From Aquicoccus sp. G2-2 (GTDB lineage: Bacteria; Pseudomonadota; Alphaproteobacteria; Rhodobacterales; Rhodobacteraceae): a stretch of 64,000 nt of DNA. The notes beneath the pieces were generated by a model. It was not told the DNA's origin and made no database searches. It saw only the letters and a program-made list of their open reading frames with translations. The stretch is from positions 186,001 to 250,000 of the forward strand of contig NZ_JAYDCK010000003.1 in NCBI RefSeq assembly GCF_034555965.1. Direction: 5' to 3'. Below are positions 1 through 8,849 of the stretch, one piece after another (within the stretch, counting starts at the first letter, position 1; the number at the start of each line of letters is the position of its first letter). The translations under genes and the position numbers were made by a program.

Positions 1-539
1 CGAGCATGAAAGCAATTGCGGCAGATGCCAATGTGGCGCAGGGGCTGTTGCACTACCATTTTGATACCAAGGAAAACCTCTATCGGGAGGTTATCGCGCG
101 CAGATCAGCTTGCATAAACGAGGCGCGTTTCAAAATGCTGGAAAAGGTCGACACGTCGGCCAGTGATGCGCTTGAGCGTGTATTTGAGGCGTTTGTCACC
201 CCGCCATTCGACAGTGGCACCGTGAGGTCGGGTTATCCACAGATGCTGGCGCGAATGTTCGTCGGCGATGCGCTGGATCAGGAACTCGTCCAGGAACATT
301 ATGACGTCTGCGCCGAGCGGTTCATCGATGCATTGCAGAACATTCTGCCAGAAATCAGACGGCAGGATCTTACGCATTGTTACATGGCCGCAATCGGTAT
401 GATGCTTGCCTCTTTTCCGCTGGATGGCCGCACCGAACGATTGGCCGGAACGGACGATCAGGAACCGGAAACGACCGAACGAACAATTGCCTGGCTTGTC
501 AAATTCTGTGCAGCCGGCGTGCGCGCATTTCGCAATTAG
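1..539 (+). CDS. TetR/AcrR-family transcriptional regulator (5' end outside window)
   Basis: This is a ligand-responsive DNA-binding repressor that lacks its first residues because the window starts inside the gene. The reading frame is open from base 3. What remains opens with the second half of the TetR helix-turn-helix (AIAADANVAQGLLHYHF, then DTKENLYREV), the usual recognition-helix signature, followed by about 150 residues of all-helical ligand domain. The ATG at base 6 is internal, since helix 1 of the HTH must lie upstream. The gene ends 50 bases before the TRAP binding-protein gene on the same strand, so it probably controls that transporter cluster; this is inference from position. 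Family assignment is secure, ligand unknown. Confidence 0.85.
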   Translation, partial: SMKAIAADANVAQGLLHYHFDTKENLYREVIARRSACINEARFKMLEKVDTSASDALERVFEAFVTPPFDSGTVRSGYPQMLARMFVGDALDQELVQEHYDVCAERFIDALQNILPEIRRQDLTHCYMAAIGMMLASFPLDGRTERLAGTDDQEPETTERTIAWLVKFCAAGVRAFRN

Positions 540-589
540 GGACCAATTTTGAAGAACGAATAACACCTACTCTGGGAGGAGACCAAACT

Positions 590-1654
590 ATGAAACATTT
601 AGGCAAGATCGCAGCAATCACGGGGATATTGTTCGCCCTGCAATCCACATCCGTCACGGCCAAGGATTACAACGTTACGGCCGTCGCAGGCCATCCACCG
701 GTTTTTCGATGGGTTCGCATGTTCCCTGACAGCTTTGAGCCGGCGGTGAATGCGGCCCTCAAGGGGAGCGGTGACACCTTTTCCATCAACGGGCAATATG
801 GCGGCGCCATTGCCGGGGTTGGCGAGGAATTGGAAACCGTCGGCGCAGGGTTGGCCGAGATCGGCACCTGTCAGGCATTGTTCGACCCGGCCAAGCTGGC
901 GGTGCAGAACGTGACATATTACACGCCCTTCGTCAGCGATGACTTCAAATTAGTCGCAAAGGTGATCAATCAGATGCACCGCACCGACCCGCGCATGACG
1001 GCGGCCTACACCGATAACGACGTGGTCTATCTGGGCGCGCCCATCGCGATCGACGACTATCTGTTGATGACCAATTTCCCGGTAAACTCGTTGGCTGATC
1101 TGAAGGGGCACAAGATCGCCGCTCCCGGTGCGGCGCTGAACTGGCTATCCGGAACGGGTGCAGTCGGCGTGTCGGGAAACCTGACGACCTATTACAACCA
1201 ACTGAAAACCGGAGTCTATGATGGTGTGATCGTGTTTGCCTCGGCGGCACTGCCGGGCAAACTCTATGAGGTTGCGCCTCATATTACCCGTGTCGGCCTA
1301 GGAGCCCAGTTTGCCGGCGCAATCTGTGCCAACAAGGATTGGTATGACGGGCTGCCCGCAGAGGTTCAAAATGCGCTGACCAGTGCGGCGGACACCACGC
1401 TGGATTGGTATAATTCCGATCTGGGGGCTGCCGTCGATAACGCCTTTGCCAAGATGCAGGCGGCGGGGGCGACCGTGACCGTCGCTTCTGACGAGATGCG
1501 TCAGGAATGGGCCGCAGGTATGGACAACGCTGCAAAATCCTGGGCCGAGGGGCTTGACGCGAAAGGCCAACCCGCCACGGCCATTCTGGATGAATACATG
1601 GATGCCATGCGTGCCGCCGGGGCGAAGCCTGTGCGCGACTGGAACAAAGAATAG
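590..1654 (+). CDS. TRAP transporter substrate-binding protein (DctP-like)
   Basis: Periplasmic binding protein of a tripartite ATP-independent (TRAP) transporter; it captures a carboxylate-type solute and passes it to the two membrane subunits encoded next. The 354-residue protein begins with a Sec signal peptide (MKHLGKIAAITGILFALQ, cleaved near TAKDYN). The body has the DctP-type layout, including the stretch NSLADLKGHKIAAPGAAL and a C-terminal run of helices. I chose the ATG at 590 because a strong ribosome site (GGGAGGA) lies just upstream and the signal peptide starts there; the frame is open further upstream but reads across the end of the tetR gene. The small and large permease genes follow immediately, so this is the first gene of the transport operon. 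The substrate cannot be read from sequence; neighbouring enzymes suggest a keto or cyclic organic acid. Confidence 0.9.
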   Translation: MKHLGKIAAITGILFALQSTSVTAKDYNVTAVAGHPPVFRWVRMFPDSFEPAVNAALKGSGDTFSINGQYGGAIAGVGEELETVGAGLAEIGTCQALFDPAKLAVQNVTYYTPFVSDDFKLVAKVINQMHRTDPRMTAAYTDNDVVYLGAPIAIDDYLLMTNFPVNSLADLKGHKIAAPGAALNWLSGTGAVGVSGNLTTYYNQLKTGVYDGVIVFASAALPGKLYEVAPHITRVGLGAQFAGAICANKDWYDGLPAEVQNALTSAADTTLDWYNSDLGAAVDNAFAKMQAAGATVTVASDEMRQEWAAGMDNAAKSWAEGLDAKGQPATAILDEYMDAMRAAGAKPVRDWNKE

Positions 1655-1663
1655 CCTCTATCC

Positions 1664-2221
1664 ATGAGCAAAATGTTGCCCACGGACCGCATCGCGAACG
1701 TCCATGATGCAAACCCGGTCACGCGCATGATCTTGCACGTGACCGGGGCCATGAACATCGTCGGATCCCTGTTGATCCTGGTGTTGATGGTCCTCATCGG
1801 GGTGGACGTGGCGGGGCGAAATCTGTTCGGCGCACCGCTCTCTGGCGTGCCGGAAATGGTCAGCCTGTCGATATTGGTTATCGTGTTCCTGCAAGCCCCC
1901 AAGGCGTTGCAGCAGGGGCGCATGACCCGGTCTGACACGCTTATAAATATGCTGGCCGCGCGGCTGCCCTTTGCGGCAAAGGGAGTTGAAACACTGTTCG
2001 ATCTGATCGGAATGGCCGTCTTCAGCATCATTATCTACGGCACATTGCCAATGCTGGAAAAGGCGTGGGTCCGGTCGGAATTCGTTGGTGCGATCGGTGA
2101 TTTCACAGCACCCGTCTGGCCGGTCCGTCTTGCCGTGATCCTCGGGTCGGTTCTGTTGACTGTCAATTTCGCGCTGCGGATTGCGCAACGGTGGAAGGCC
2201 GCGCGACATGACACCGTTTGA
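1664..2221 (+). CDS. TRAP transporter small permease (DctQ-like)
   Basis: Small membrane subunit of the TRAP transporter, 185 residues. Four hydrophobic segments are visible (around residues 25-47, 62-82, 105-128 and 143-166), the standard DctQ topology, and the sequence GVDVAGRNLFGAPLSGVPE matches the conserved loop of the family after helix 1. It begins 9 bases after the binding-protein gene and overlaps the large permease gene by 14 bases, so the three subunits are probably translated as a unit. Length and topology are typical, and nothing odd is seen in this gene. Confidence 0.9.
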   Translation: MSKMLPTDRIANVHDANPVTRMILHVTGAMNIVGSLLILVLMVLIGVDVAGRNLFGAPLSGVPEMVSLSILVIVFLQAPKALQQGRMTRSDTLINMLAARLPFAAKGVETLFDLIGMAVFSIIIYGTLPMLEKAWVRSEFVGAIGDFTAPVWPVRLAVILGSVLLTVNFALRIAQRWKAARHDTV

Positions 2222-3511
2222 CATCGGGCTTTTCTCGCTTGGCATAATGATCGTGTTGGTCCTTGCCGGGCTCTATATCCCCGTGGCGCTGATGGTCACA
2301 TCCTTCGGCGGGGTCTGGGCGATCAAGGGCAGTAGTGGTCTGGCGATCAAGCTGATGGCGCTGGCTGCAAACGACGCCATCGCCAGTTATTTCTTCGGGA
2401 TCGTGCCGCTGTTCGTTCTGATGGGGTTCATCGTGGGCGAGACTGGTATGGGGCAGGATGCCTATTCGGTGGCCAATTCGGCATTTCGTCGGATCAAGGG
2501 CGGTCTGGGCATCGGCACCGTCGCCGCCAACGCGATCTTTGCCGCCATCACCGGCATTTCCATCGCCTCAGCCGCTGTATTCACCAAAATAGCCGTGCCC
2601 GAGATGATCCGCCACGGCTATTCGCCCCGTTTCGCCACCGGCGTGGTCGCGGGCAGTTCGGTTCTCGGGATGCTGATCCCACCCAGCCTGCTGTTGATCC
2701 TCTATGCGATCCTGACCGAACAATCGGTGGGTGACATGTTTATCGCGGGGGTCATTCCGGGGGTGTTGCTCTCGGTGCTGTTTGGCGGCGGGATCCTTGC
2801 GGCGGCCTATTTCACGCCCCACAAACTGGGCAATGTCGTCTATGACGACGATCAGGATGTCGCGCTTGGCACGCTGGTGCGCAAAGGGCTGCCCATCGTC
2901 GCGCTGATCGTCATCGTTCTGGGCGGCATCTATGCCGGGGTCTTTACCCCGGTCGAAGCCGGCGCCATCGGGGCAATTTTCGCGCTTGCCTTTGGCGTAA
3001 TCCGCCGCCGTCTGAACCTGCGCAAGCTGTTGCAAATCCTGATTGATACCGGATTGGTGACGGCGACGATCTGCCTTTTGATCGTCGCGGCGCAGATGTA
3101 TTCGCGGATGCTCGCTTTTTCCGGGGTTCCCTCCGGCTTGGCGGATCTGACGTCAAACGGCAATCTTGGCTATTGGGGCTTGATGCTGATCTATGTCGGC
3201 GTGCTGATCTGCATGGGGATGATCCTTGATAGTTCGTCAATCCTGCTGATCATGGTGCCGATCATGGCGCCGGTCGTCACTCCGATGCAGATTGATCTGG
3301 TGTGGTTCGGTATTGTCACCATCGTCGCAGTTGAAATCGGCTTGCTGACCCCCCGTTCGGCATATCGGTCTATGTGATCAAAGCCACGCTTGACGACGAC
3401 AGTATCACGCTGGTCGACATCTTTCGCGGCGCATTTCCTTTTGCGTTGATGATGATGTTGCTGGTCATATTGCTGCTTTTCTTTCCCATCCTTGCGACAG
3501 GACTTTTATGA
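2208..3511 (+). CDS. TRAP transporter large permease (DctM-like), frameshifted near its 3' end
   Basis: Twelve-helix substrate-translocating subunit of the TRAP transporter. The frame opened by the ATG at 2208 gives typical DctM sequence (FFGIVPLFVLMGFIVGETGM, the ILYAILTEQSVGDMF region, MGMILDSSSILLIMVPI) up to EIGLLTP. It then switches to unrelated residues and stops at 3377. Adding one C to the six-C run at 3349-3354 restores PFGISVYVIKA and a further hydrophobic helix, ending at a TGA (3509-3511) that overlaps the next ATG as ATGA. The correct family ending in the other frame plus the coupled stop/start argue that the gene is functional and one C was lost in sequencing or assembly. A real one-base deletion would remove the last transmembrane segment. 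Confidence 0.85.
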
Positions 3512-4293
3512 TGCCCCAAAACCGTAAATTCATCGACATTTCAGTGGCTTTGGAAGCCGGAATTCCCTCGGACCCGCCGATCATGCTCCCCGAGATAGAC
3601 TATTTCGATCACAGCCAGACGGTCGCGCAGATCCAGAGCTTCTTTCCCGGTCTCAAGCCTGACGACCTGCCCGGCGGCGATGGCTGGGCGGTGGAAACGC
3701 TCCGGCTTAGCAGCCACAATGGCACCCACCTGGACGCGCCCTATCACCATCACTCGACGATGAACGGCGGCGAACGCGCGATCACCATCGACGAGGTGCC
3801 GCTGGAGTGGTGCCAGAATCCGGGGGTCAAGCTGGACTTCCGGCACCTGCCCGATGGCCATGTCGTCACCCCCGCCGAAGTCGAAGCGGAACTGAAGCGG
3901 ATCGGCCATGGCCTGCAACCGTTGGATATCGTCGTGGTCAACACCTCTGCGGGCGCGAAATACGGGCAGGCCGATTACCTCGACAGCGGTTGCGGCATGG
4001 GGCGCGACGCGACGCTGTGGTTGCTTGAGCGCGGCGTGCGCGTGACCGGCACCGATGCCTGGTCGTGGGATGCGCCGTTTTCGATCACCGCACAACGCTG
4101 GGCCAAGGACCACGACCCGTCGATCATCTGGGAAGGCCACCGCGCCTCTATCGACATCGGTTATTGCCACATCGAAAAACTCTCGAACCTCGAAGCACTG
4201 CCCGCCACCGGGTTCACCATCAGTTGCTTTCCCATCAAGCTCAAGAACGGGTCCGCCGGGTTCACCCGCGCCGTTGCCATCCTCAACGATTAG
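3508..4293 (+). CDS. Cyclase-family metal-dependent hydrolase
   Basis: Member of the cyclase / kynurenine-formamidase-like superfamily, which hydrolyses amides, lactams or lactones with bound zinc or manganese. The 261-residue protein carries the diagnostic H-x-G-T-H-x-D-x-P-x-H motif as SSHNGTHLDAPYHHH, with His70, His74, Asp76 and His80 as probable metal ligands. Length is somewhat above bacterial KynB and similar to other acyclic-acid cyclases. Its ATG overlaps the restored stop of the TRAP large permease (ATGA), so it belongs to the transport operon and probably acts on the imported compound or an early product. A kynurenine role is unlikely because no other kynurenine-pathway gene is nearby. 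The family is certain, the substrate is not. Confidence 0.87.
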   Translation: MMPQNRKFIDISVALEAGIPSDPPIMLPEIDYFDHSQTVAQIQSFFPGLKPDDLPGGDGWAVETLRLSSHNGTHLDAPYHHHSTMNGGERAITIDEVPLEWCQNPGVKLDFRHLPDGHVVTPAEVEAELKRIGHGLQPLDIVVVNTSAGAKYGQADYLDSGCGMGRDATLWLLERGVRVTGTDAWSWDAPFSITAQRWAKDHDPSIIWEGHRASIDIGYCHIEKLSNLEALPATGFTISCFPIKLKNGSAGFTRAVAILND

Positions 4294-4301
4294 GAAAAAT
4301 C

Positions 4302-5234
4302 ATGGCCCCTCGCAAAGTCATCATCACCTGCGCCGTGACCGGTGCAATTCACACGCCGACCATGTCCGACGCGCTGCCCTACACGGCGGACGACATCGCG
4401 ACACAGGCCATCGACGCCGCCGAGGCCGGGGCCGCCATCGTGCACCTGCACGCGCGCAATCCTGAAAACGGCTCCATTTCCATCGACCCCGATGATTTCA
4501 TGGCCTTCCTGCCGCGCATCAAGCAGGGCACGGATGCCGTGATCAACATCTCGACCGGTGGCTCGATGATGACCAGCATCGAAGACCGCATCGCGCCCGC
4601 GCGCCACGCCTCTGCCGAGATGTGCTCGATGAACATGGGCTCGATCAACTTTTCCTTTCACAAACTGGCCGACCGTTTTGACAGCTTCAAATTCGACTGG
4701 GAAGAAGACCATATCCGCAACTCCGATAGCTATATTTTCCGCAACTCATTCGCCGACATCGCAAAGGTCGCGAACATGTTGGGACAGGAACATCAGGTCA
4801 AGTTTGAACATGAGTGCTACGATGTTGGCCACCTCTACAACCTGAAATTCTGCCTCGATCAGGGCATGTTCAAAGCGCCGCTGTTCATTCAGTTTGTCAT
4901 GGGTATCCTTGGCGGTATCGGTGCCGAAATCGAGAACCTTCTATTCATGAAACAAACCGCCGACCGGCTGTTTGGCGATGCCTATCAATGGTCCGTCCTT
5001 GGTGCGGGCAACGCGCAGATGAAGCTGGCCCCGATTGCCGCCGAAATGGGCGGCAACGTTCGTGTCGGGCTGGAGGATTCGCTGTTCATCGCACATGGCG
5101 AACTGGCCACGTCCAACGCCCAGCAAGTGAAGAAAATCCGCGCCATGCTGGAAGCGCGCGGCATGGAGATCGCGACCCCGACGGAGGCGCGCGAGATGCT
5201 CGCACTCAAGGGCGGTGATCGGGTCGCATTCTGA
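4302..5234 (+). CDS. Beta-keto acid cleavage enzyme (BKACE, DUF849 family)
   Basis: Zinc-dependent enzyme family (prototype: 3-keto-5-aminohexanoate cleavage enzyme, Kce) that condenses a beta-keto acid with acetyl-CoA and splits it to acetoacetate plus a CoA thioester. The 310-residue protein shows the family landmarks: HLHARNP with His48 and His50 as zinc ligands, NISTGG, the FEHECYDVGHLYN stretch and GLEDSL near the C-terminus. The ATG at 4302 gives the usual N-terminus (KVIITCAVTGA); the frame is open upstream but that stretch lies inside the preceding gene. It starts 8 bases after the cyclase gene in the same operon. This implies that the degraded substrate yields a beta-keto acid. Which BKACE subgroup it belongs to cannot be decided by eye. 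Confidence 0.9.
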   Translation: MAPRKVIITCAVTGAIHTPTMSDALPYTADDIATQAIDAAEAGAAIVHLHARNPENGSISIDPDDFMAFLPRIKQGTDAVINISTGGSMMTSIEDRIAPARHASAEMCSMNMGSINFSFHKLADRFDSFKFDWEEDHIRNSDSYIFRNSFADIAKVANMLGQEHQVKFEHECYDVGHLYNLKFCLDQGMFKAPLFIQFVMGILGGIGAEIENLLFMKQTADRLFGDAYQWSVLGAGNAQMKLAPIAAEMGGNVRVGLEDSLFIAHGELATSNAQQVKKIRAMLEARGMEIATPTEAREMLALKGGDRVAF

Positions 5235-5248
5235 GAAAGGACCGCCAC

Positions 5249-5986
5249 GTGCTACATCTTTATCACAGCCCCTATTCGACCTGCTCGCAAAAGGTGCGTC
5301 TGTGCCTTTGGGAAAAGGATCTGTCTTTCGAGGTTACAGAAATTCACTTTTGGCAAGGCGATCATCTGACGCCGGAGTATCTGGCGCTCAACCCCAATGG
5401 GGTCGTGCCCACACTTCTGCATGATGGCACGCCGGTGATCGACAGCTCGGTTATCGTCGAATATCTGGATGAGGTTTTCCCCGAGCTGCGAATGTCGCCC
5501 ACCGACGCGATGGGGCGTGCGAGAATGCGCGCTTGGATGCGCTTTCTCGAGGAGGTGCCGACAACCGCGATCCGGGTGCCATCGTTCAACAAGGTTTTCG
5601 TCCAGATGTGGCAAGACAAGACCGACGCGGACCTCACCGCACAGGCCAACGCGCGCCCTTTGCGCAAGGGCATGTATCGCGAAATGGGGCGCGAAGGGTT
5701 CAACGCGGAAAAATACGACGATTCCATTGAGCGCCTGTCGATGACCATCGCCCGGATGGACAAGGCTTTGGCCGAGAACGAATGGCTGTGCGGCGACACC
5801 ATCATGCTGCCGGATGTTTGTGTTATTCCCACCATCGACCGAATGGAGGACATCGGCCTGCAACATCTGTGGGAGGGCGCGCCGAACGTCCAACGCTGGT
5901 GGGCAGCGGTCAAACAGCGTCCGAGCTACGACAAGACCTATTATGAGGGCAGCCGGGTTTCTACCCGGTTCGAAATTCAACCCTGA
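5249..5986 (+). CDS. Glutathione S-transferase family protein
   Basis: Two-domain glutathione transferase of 245 residues. The N-terminal thioredoxin-like domain begins LHLYHSPYSTCSQKVRLCLWEK and contains LNPNGVVPTLLHDGTPVIDSS, the cis-proline and glutathione-gamma-glutamyl-binding loop of GSTs; the rest is the helical C-terminal domain. Translation starts at a GTG (5249) with AAAGG upstream; no in-frame ATG would preserve the first beta strand. It lies 14 bases after the BKACE gene. In catabolic operons such proteins often perform isomerisation or glutathione-dependent ring or ether cleavage, and that is possible here, but no substrate can be assigned from sequence. Confidence 0.85.
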   Translation: MLHLYHSPYSTCSQKVRLCLWEKDLSFEVTEIHFWQGDHLTPEYLALNPNGVVPTLLHDGTPVIDSSVIVEYLDEVFPELRMSPTDAMGRARMRAWMRFLEEVPTTAIRVPSFNKVFVQMWQDKTDADLTAQANARPLRKGMYREMGREGFNAEKYDDSIERLSMTIARMDKALAENEWLCGDTIMLPDVCVIPTIDRMEDIGLQHLWEGAPNVQRWWAAVKQRPSYDKTYYEGSRVSTRFEIQP

Positions 5987-5997
5987 CTCGCGAGGCC

Positions 5998-7020
5998 ATG
6001 ATGCCCAAAAATCCGATAGATGGTTTTCAGATTGACCCCGAAACCTTGGTCTACGTTGGGCAGGACTTACAACGCCCCGAATGTATCCTGGCAGAGCGCG
6101 ACGGATCGCTCTGGTCCGCCGATGCGCGCGGCGGGGTCATGCATATCCGCCCCGACGGTAGCCAGTCCTTGATCGCGCAGCAGACCCAGACGGAATTCTC
6201 CAGCGCCGGGGACGATGCGCGCCGCTTTACCGAAGGAACATTGCCCAACGGGCTGGCATTCGCGCGCAACGGTGATTTCCTGATCTCGAATTTCGGCACC
6301 GACCGGCTGGAACTGATGACGCGCACGGGCGAAAGCGAGGTTCTGCACGACCAGATCGACGGACGGCCCATCGGCAAGGTCAATTTCGTGTTGCGCGACA
6401 GCAAGGACCGTATCTGGCTGACCGTCTCCACCATGATCCCCAATTGGATGGAAGCGACTTCGCCCAATCTGGCGGATGGATATGTTGCGCTTGCTGATGA
6501 AAACGGGCTTCGGATCGTCGCGGATGGCTTTGCCTTCACCAACGAAATCCGGCTCGATGCCGCAGAGGAATGGCTCTATGTCGTCGAAACAACGGGAATG
6601 CGCATCACTCGCCTGCGAGTTCAGCCGGACGGGTCTCTGAGCGATCGCGAAACCTTTGGGCCGCAAAGCCACGGCGCTTTCATCGACGGCATCGCGTTCG
6701 ATGCCTTTGGTAACCTCTGGGGCACTCACATCATGACGGATCACATCTTTGCCATCACGCCCGAGGGGGATTTGCGCATCCTGCTGGATGATGACAAAGG
6801 CTCGGACGCCGGAAAATCGCTGATTGCCGCGTTTGAGCAAGACCGCGTCACACCGAACCTGCAACTCGCATGCGGCGGTACGATTGCGCCCTGGATGGCC
6901 AGCGTCACCTTTGGCAGCCCGGACTTGCAAACTGTCTATATCGGCAGCTTACGCGGCACCTCGATCCCCTGTTTTCGCGCACCGGTTGCAGGTTTGCCAA
7001 TGGTGCATTGGTATGATTGA
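5998..7020 (+). CDS. SMP-30/gluconolactonase-family beta-propeller hydrolase
   Basis: Member of the SMP-30/gluconolactonase/LRE family, six-bladed propellers that hydrolyse lactones with a divalent metal. The 340-residue protein shows RPECILAERDGSLWSADARGGV at the N-terminus, the LPNGLAFARNGDFLISNFG blade, NEIRLDAAEEWLYVVETTG and GIAFDAFGNLWGTH, the recurrent family pattern, with acidic and asparagine residues positioned as in the metal site. It is the last gene of the TRAP/cyclase/BKACE operon, 11 bases after the GST gene. Together with the cyclase it suggests that ring-opening steps feed the beta-keto acid cleavage. A strictosidine-synthase-like role is an unlikely alternative. Confidence 0.85.
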   Translation: MMPKNPIDGFQIDPETLVYVGQDLQRPECILAERDGSLWSADARGGVMHIRPDGSQSLIAQQTQTEFSSAGDDARRFTEGTLPNGLAFARNGDFLISNFGTDRLELMTRTGESEVLHDQIDGRPIGKVNFVLRDSKDRIWLTVSTMIPNWMEATSPNLADGYVALADENGLRIVADGFAFTNEIRLDAAEEWLYVVETTGMRITRLRVQPDGSLSDRETFGPQSHGAFIDGIAFDAFGNLWGTHIMTDHIFAITPEGDLRILLDDDKGSDAGKSLIAAFEQDRVTPNLQLACGGTIAPWMASVTFGSPDLQTVYIGSLRGTSIPCFRAPVAGLPMVHWYD

Positions 7021-7049
7021 TCCGCCCCGTTTCCCGCGCCGGAAAACCG

Positions 7050-8747
7050 TTACGCAATCCACTCGGAGACCGGTGCCGCCGCGTCATTTAGCGGTTGGGT
7101 GTGAATATCAACAAGGCTTGGGCCGTCATGGGCGACCGCTTCTGCCAGAACCGAGCGCAGCTCGGCAGGGTCGGTCACGGTCCAGCTTTTCACACCAAAG
7201 GCCGAGGCCACGGCGGCGTGGTCGGTGCGGTTGAAATCGACGTTGTAATAGCGCCCGTCAAAGCCGGTTTTCTGCCCCGCCTTGATCCAGCTATAGGTGG
7301 CATTGGAAAACACGATGCAGGTAATCGGCATGTTGTAGCGCACCATGGTTTCGAACTCACCACAGGCAAAGCCAAAGGAACCGTCCCCCATCGCCGCCAC
7401 GGTCTTCACGTCCGGGCGCCCGATATGCGCGCCCATCGCCGCGCCGATGGAATAGCCCAAAGCACCATGGGCACGGTTGGTGATGAAATGCCGCCCGGCG
7501 CGTGGCCAGCGATAGTGGCCGGAAAAGTAGGGGCAGGGGGTGCCGGGGTCTGCGACGATAGTGGCATCATCCTCAAGCACATCTTGCAGCGCCGAAATGA
7601 CCGCTTCCGGGCGGATAGGCCGCTCGGTAGAGGCGGCAAGCGGCGCGAAGGCGGCCGATTTGGCAGCCCACGCGGCGGCACAGCGGGCGGTGCCGTTTTG
7701 TGCATTGCATTGGCGCGCCTCCAGCGCGGTGGCCAGGGCTTCAAGTGCGAGGCGCGCATCGGCGACGATGGAAACAGCGGTTTCGTAGTTGGTGCCGGGC
7801 ACCAATGGGTCGTTGTCAATATGGATGATTGTTGTGTCCTTGGCGGGAGAGCGCCAGCGTTCCGTCGTCACCGACCCGGCGCGGCATCCAATGAACAGCA
7901 CCAGATCGGCGGCATCGACCTCGGCGCGGGTGGCAGGGATACCACCATTCGAGCCGACCACACCCAGTGCCAGCGGGTCGGTTTCGGCAATCGCCCCTTG
8001 GCCGGAGACCGTGGTGGCCACTGGCATCTCAACTGCGCGGGCGACACGGGCAAGCGCATCTTCGGCACCGGAAATAACCGGGCCGCCGCCACAGATGGCA
8101 ATGGCGTTTTTGGCATTTGCAAGCAGGTCGGCGGCCGCTTCGATGGCGGCGGCATCGGGCGCTTGCCGTTCAGAGGGATAGCATTGATGCGCCGGATCAG
8201 CATGAATTTCGGCCGCGCCCACCTTGGCCTTCTGGGTGTCGAACGGCAGCGCCAGATGCACCGAACCGGGTGTGCCGGTGGTCATCTCGGCAAAGGCGCG
8301 GCGCAGCATCGCGGGAAGTTGTGCGGCATCGTCAAGCGAGCCGTTCCATTTCGAGACCGGACGAAACAGCGCCTCCTGATCAAGCTCTGTCAGCGGGTAC
8401 TTGCCGCGGCTGGTGGTGGCCACATCGGAGGTGATCGCAAGGATCGGGATGGAGCTTTCGCTGGCTTCCACAACACCGGGCAAAATGTAGGTTGCTCCGC
8501 CGCCGGACGGGCCTTCACACACGCCGGGCCGCCCGGTCACGCGGGCGTAACCATCGGCCATGTAGGCGGCGTGACGTTCGTCACGGGTCAGAAAATGGGT
8601 AATGCCGTGGTCCATCCGTTCAAGCGCATCGTAAAACGGCAGCGTGGTATCACCGCAAAGGCCGAAAATGTGTTTCACGCCATAAGCTTCCAACATCTTT
8701 ACGAGAGCTTCCGCGCCGGTCATCTGATTGTGTTGGGTGTCTAGCAT
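7050..8747 (-). CDS. Thiamine-diphosphate-dependent enzyme (acetolactate synthase large-subunit-like)
   Basis: A 565-residue ThDP enzyme with the three-domain layout of acetolactate synthase, benzoylformate decarboxylase and related enzymes. The N-terminal domain carries the catalytic glutamate (Glu57 in TRDERHAAYMADGYAR). The central domain has CGGGPVISGAEDAL. The C-terminal domain holds the cofactor motif GDGSFGFACGEFETMVRYN (around residue 453) ending in the conserved asparagine. No small regulatory subunit gene follows and no other branched-chain biosynthesis gene is present, so a catabolic decarboxylase or carboligase is more likely than true IlvB. It converges with the SMP-30 gene and is divergent from the gntR gene, with a palindrome between them that probably controls it. 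Confidence 0.85.
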   Translation of the reverse strand: MLDTQHNQMTGAEALVKMLEAYGVKHIFGLCGDTTLPFYDALERMDHGITHFLTRDERHAAYMADGYARVTGRPGVCEGPSGGGATYILPGVVEASESSIPILAITSDVATTSRGKYPLTELDQEALFRPVSKWNGSLDDAAQLPAMLRRAFAEMTTGTPGSVHLALPFDTQKAKVGAAEIHADPAHQCYPSERQAPDAAAIEAAADLLANAKNAIAICGGGPVISGAEDALARVARAVEMPVATTVSGQGAIAETDPLALGVVGSNGGIPATRAEVDAADLVLFIGCRAGSVTTERWRSPAKDTTIIHIDNDPLVPGTNYETAVSIVADARLALEALATALEARQCNAQNGTARCAAAWAAKSAAFAPLAASTERPIRPEAVISALQDVLEDDATIVADPGTPCPYFSGHYRWPRAGRHFITNRAHGALGYSIGAAMGAHIGRPDVKTVAAMGDGSFGFACGEFETMVRYNMPITCIVFSNATYSWIKAGQKTGFDGRYYNVDFNRTDHAAVASAFGVKSWTVTDPAELRSVLAEAVAHDGPSLVDIHTQPLNDAAAPVSEWIA

Positions 8748-8775
8748 GGGGGCCTCCGTTGCATCGGTATATTGG

Positions 8776-8787
8776 CCTGTATACAGG
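8776..8787. promoter_or_regulatory. Palindromic operator, probable GntR/FCD site
   Basis: CCTGTATACAGG is a perfect 12-base palindrome in the short divergent region between the ThDP enzyme gene (start 28 bases away on the minus strand) and the gntR gene (start 62 bases away). It fits the N-GT-x-AC-N pattern known for the FadR subfamily of GntR regulators. It probably lets the regulator repress the ThDP gene and its own operon. This is inferred from pattern and position only. Confidence 0.6.
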
Positions 8788-8849
8788 TTTGCATATTGAT
8801 TTCAAGCGCGGACCATGCAAGGAAAGCAGAAAGCACGGAAAGGGCCGCG

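Noticed and set aside
3508..4293. Assignment of the cyclase gene as kynurenine formamidase KynB
   Set aside because: Motif fits the superfamily, but no tryptophan-catabolism gene is nearby and operon context points to another acid.
7095..8744. A 549-codon open frame opposite the ThDP enzyme gene
   Set aside because: The minus-strand protein has all ThDP-enzyme motifs; the opposite frame is Gly/Arg/His-rich with no known domain.
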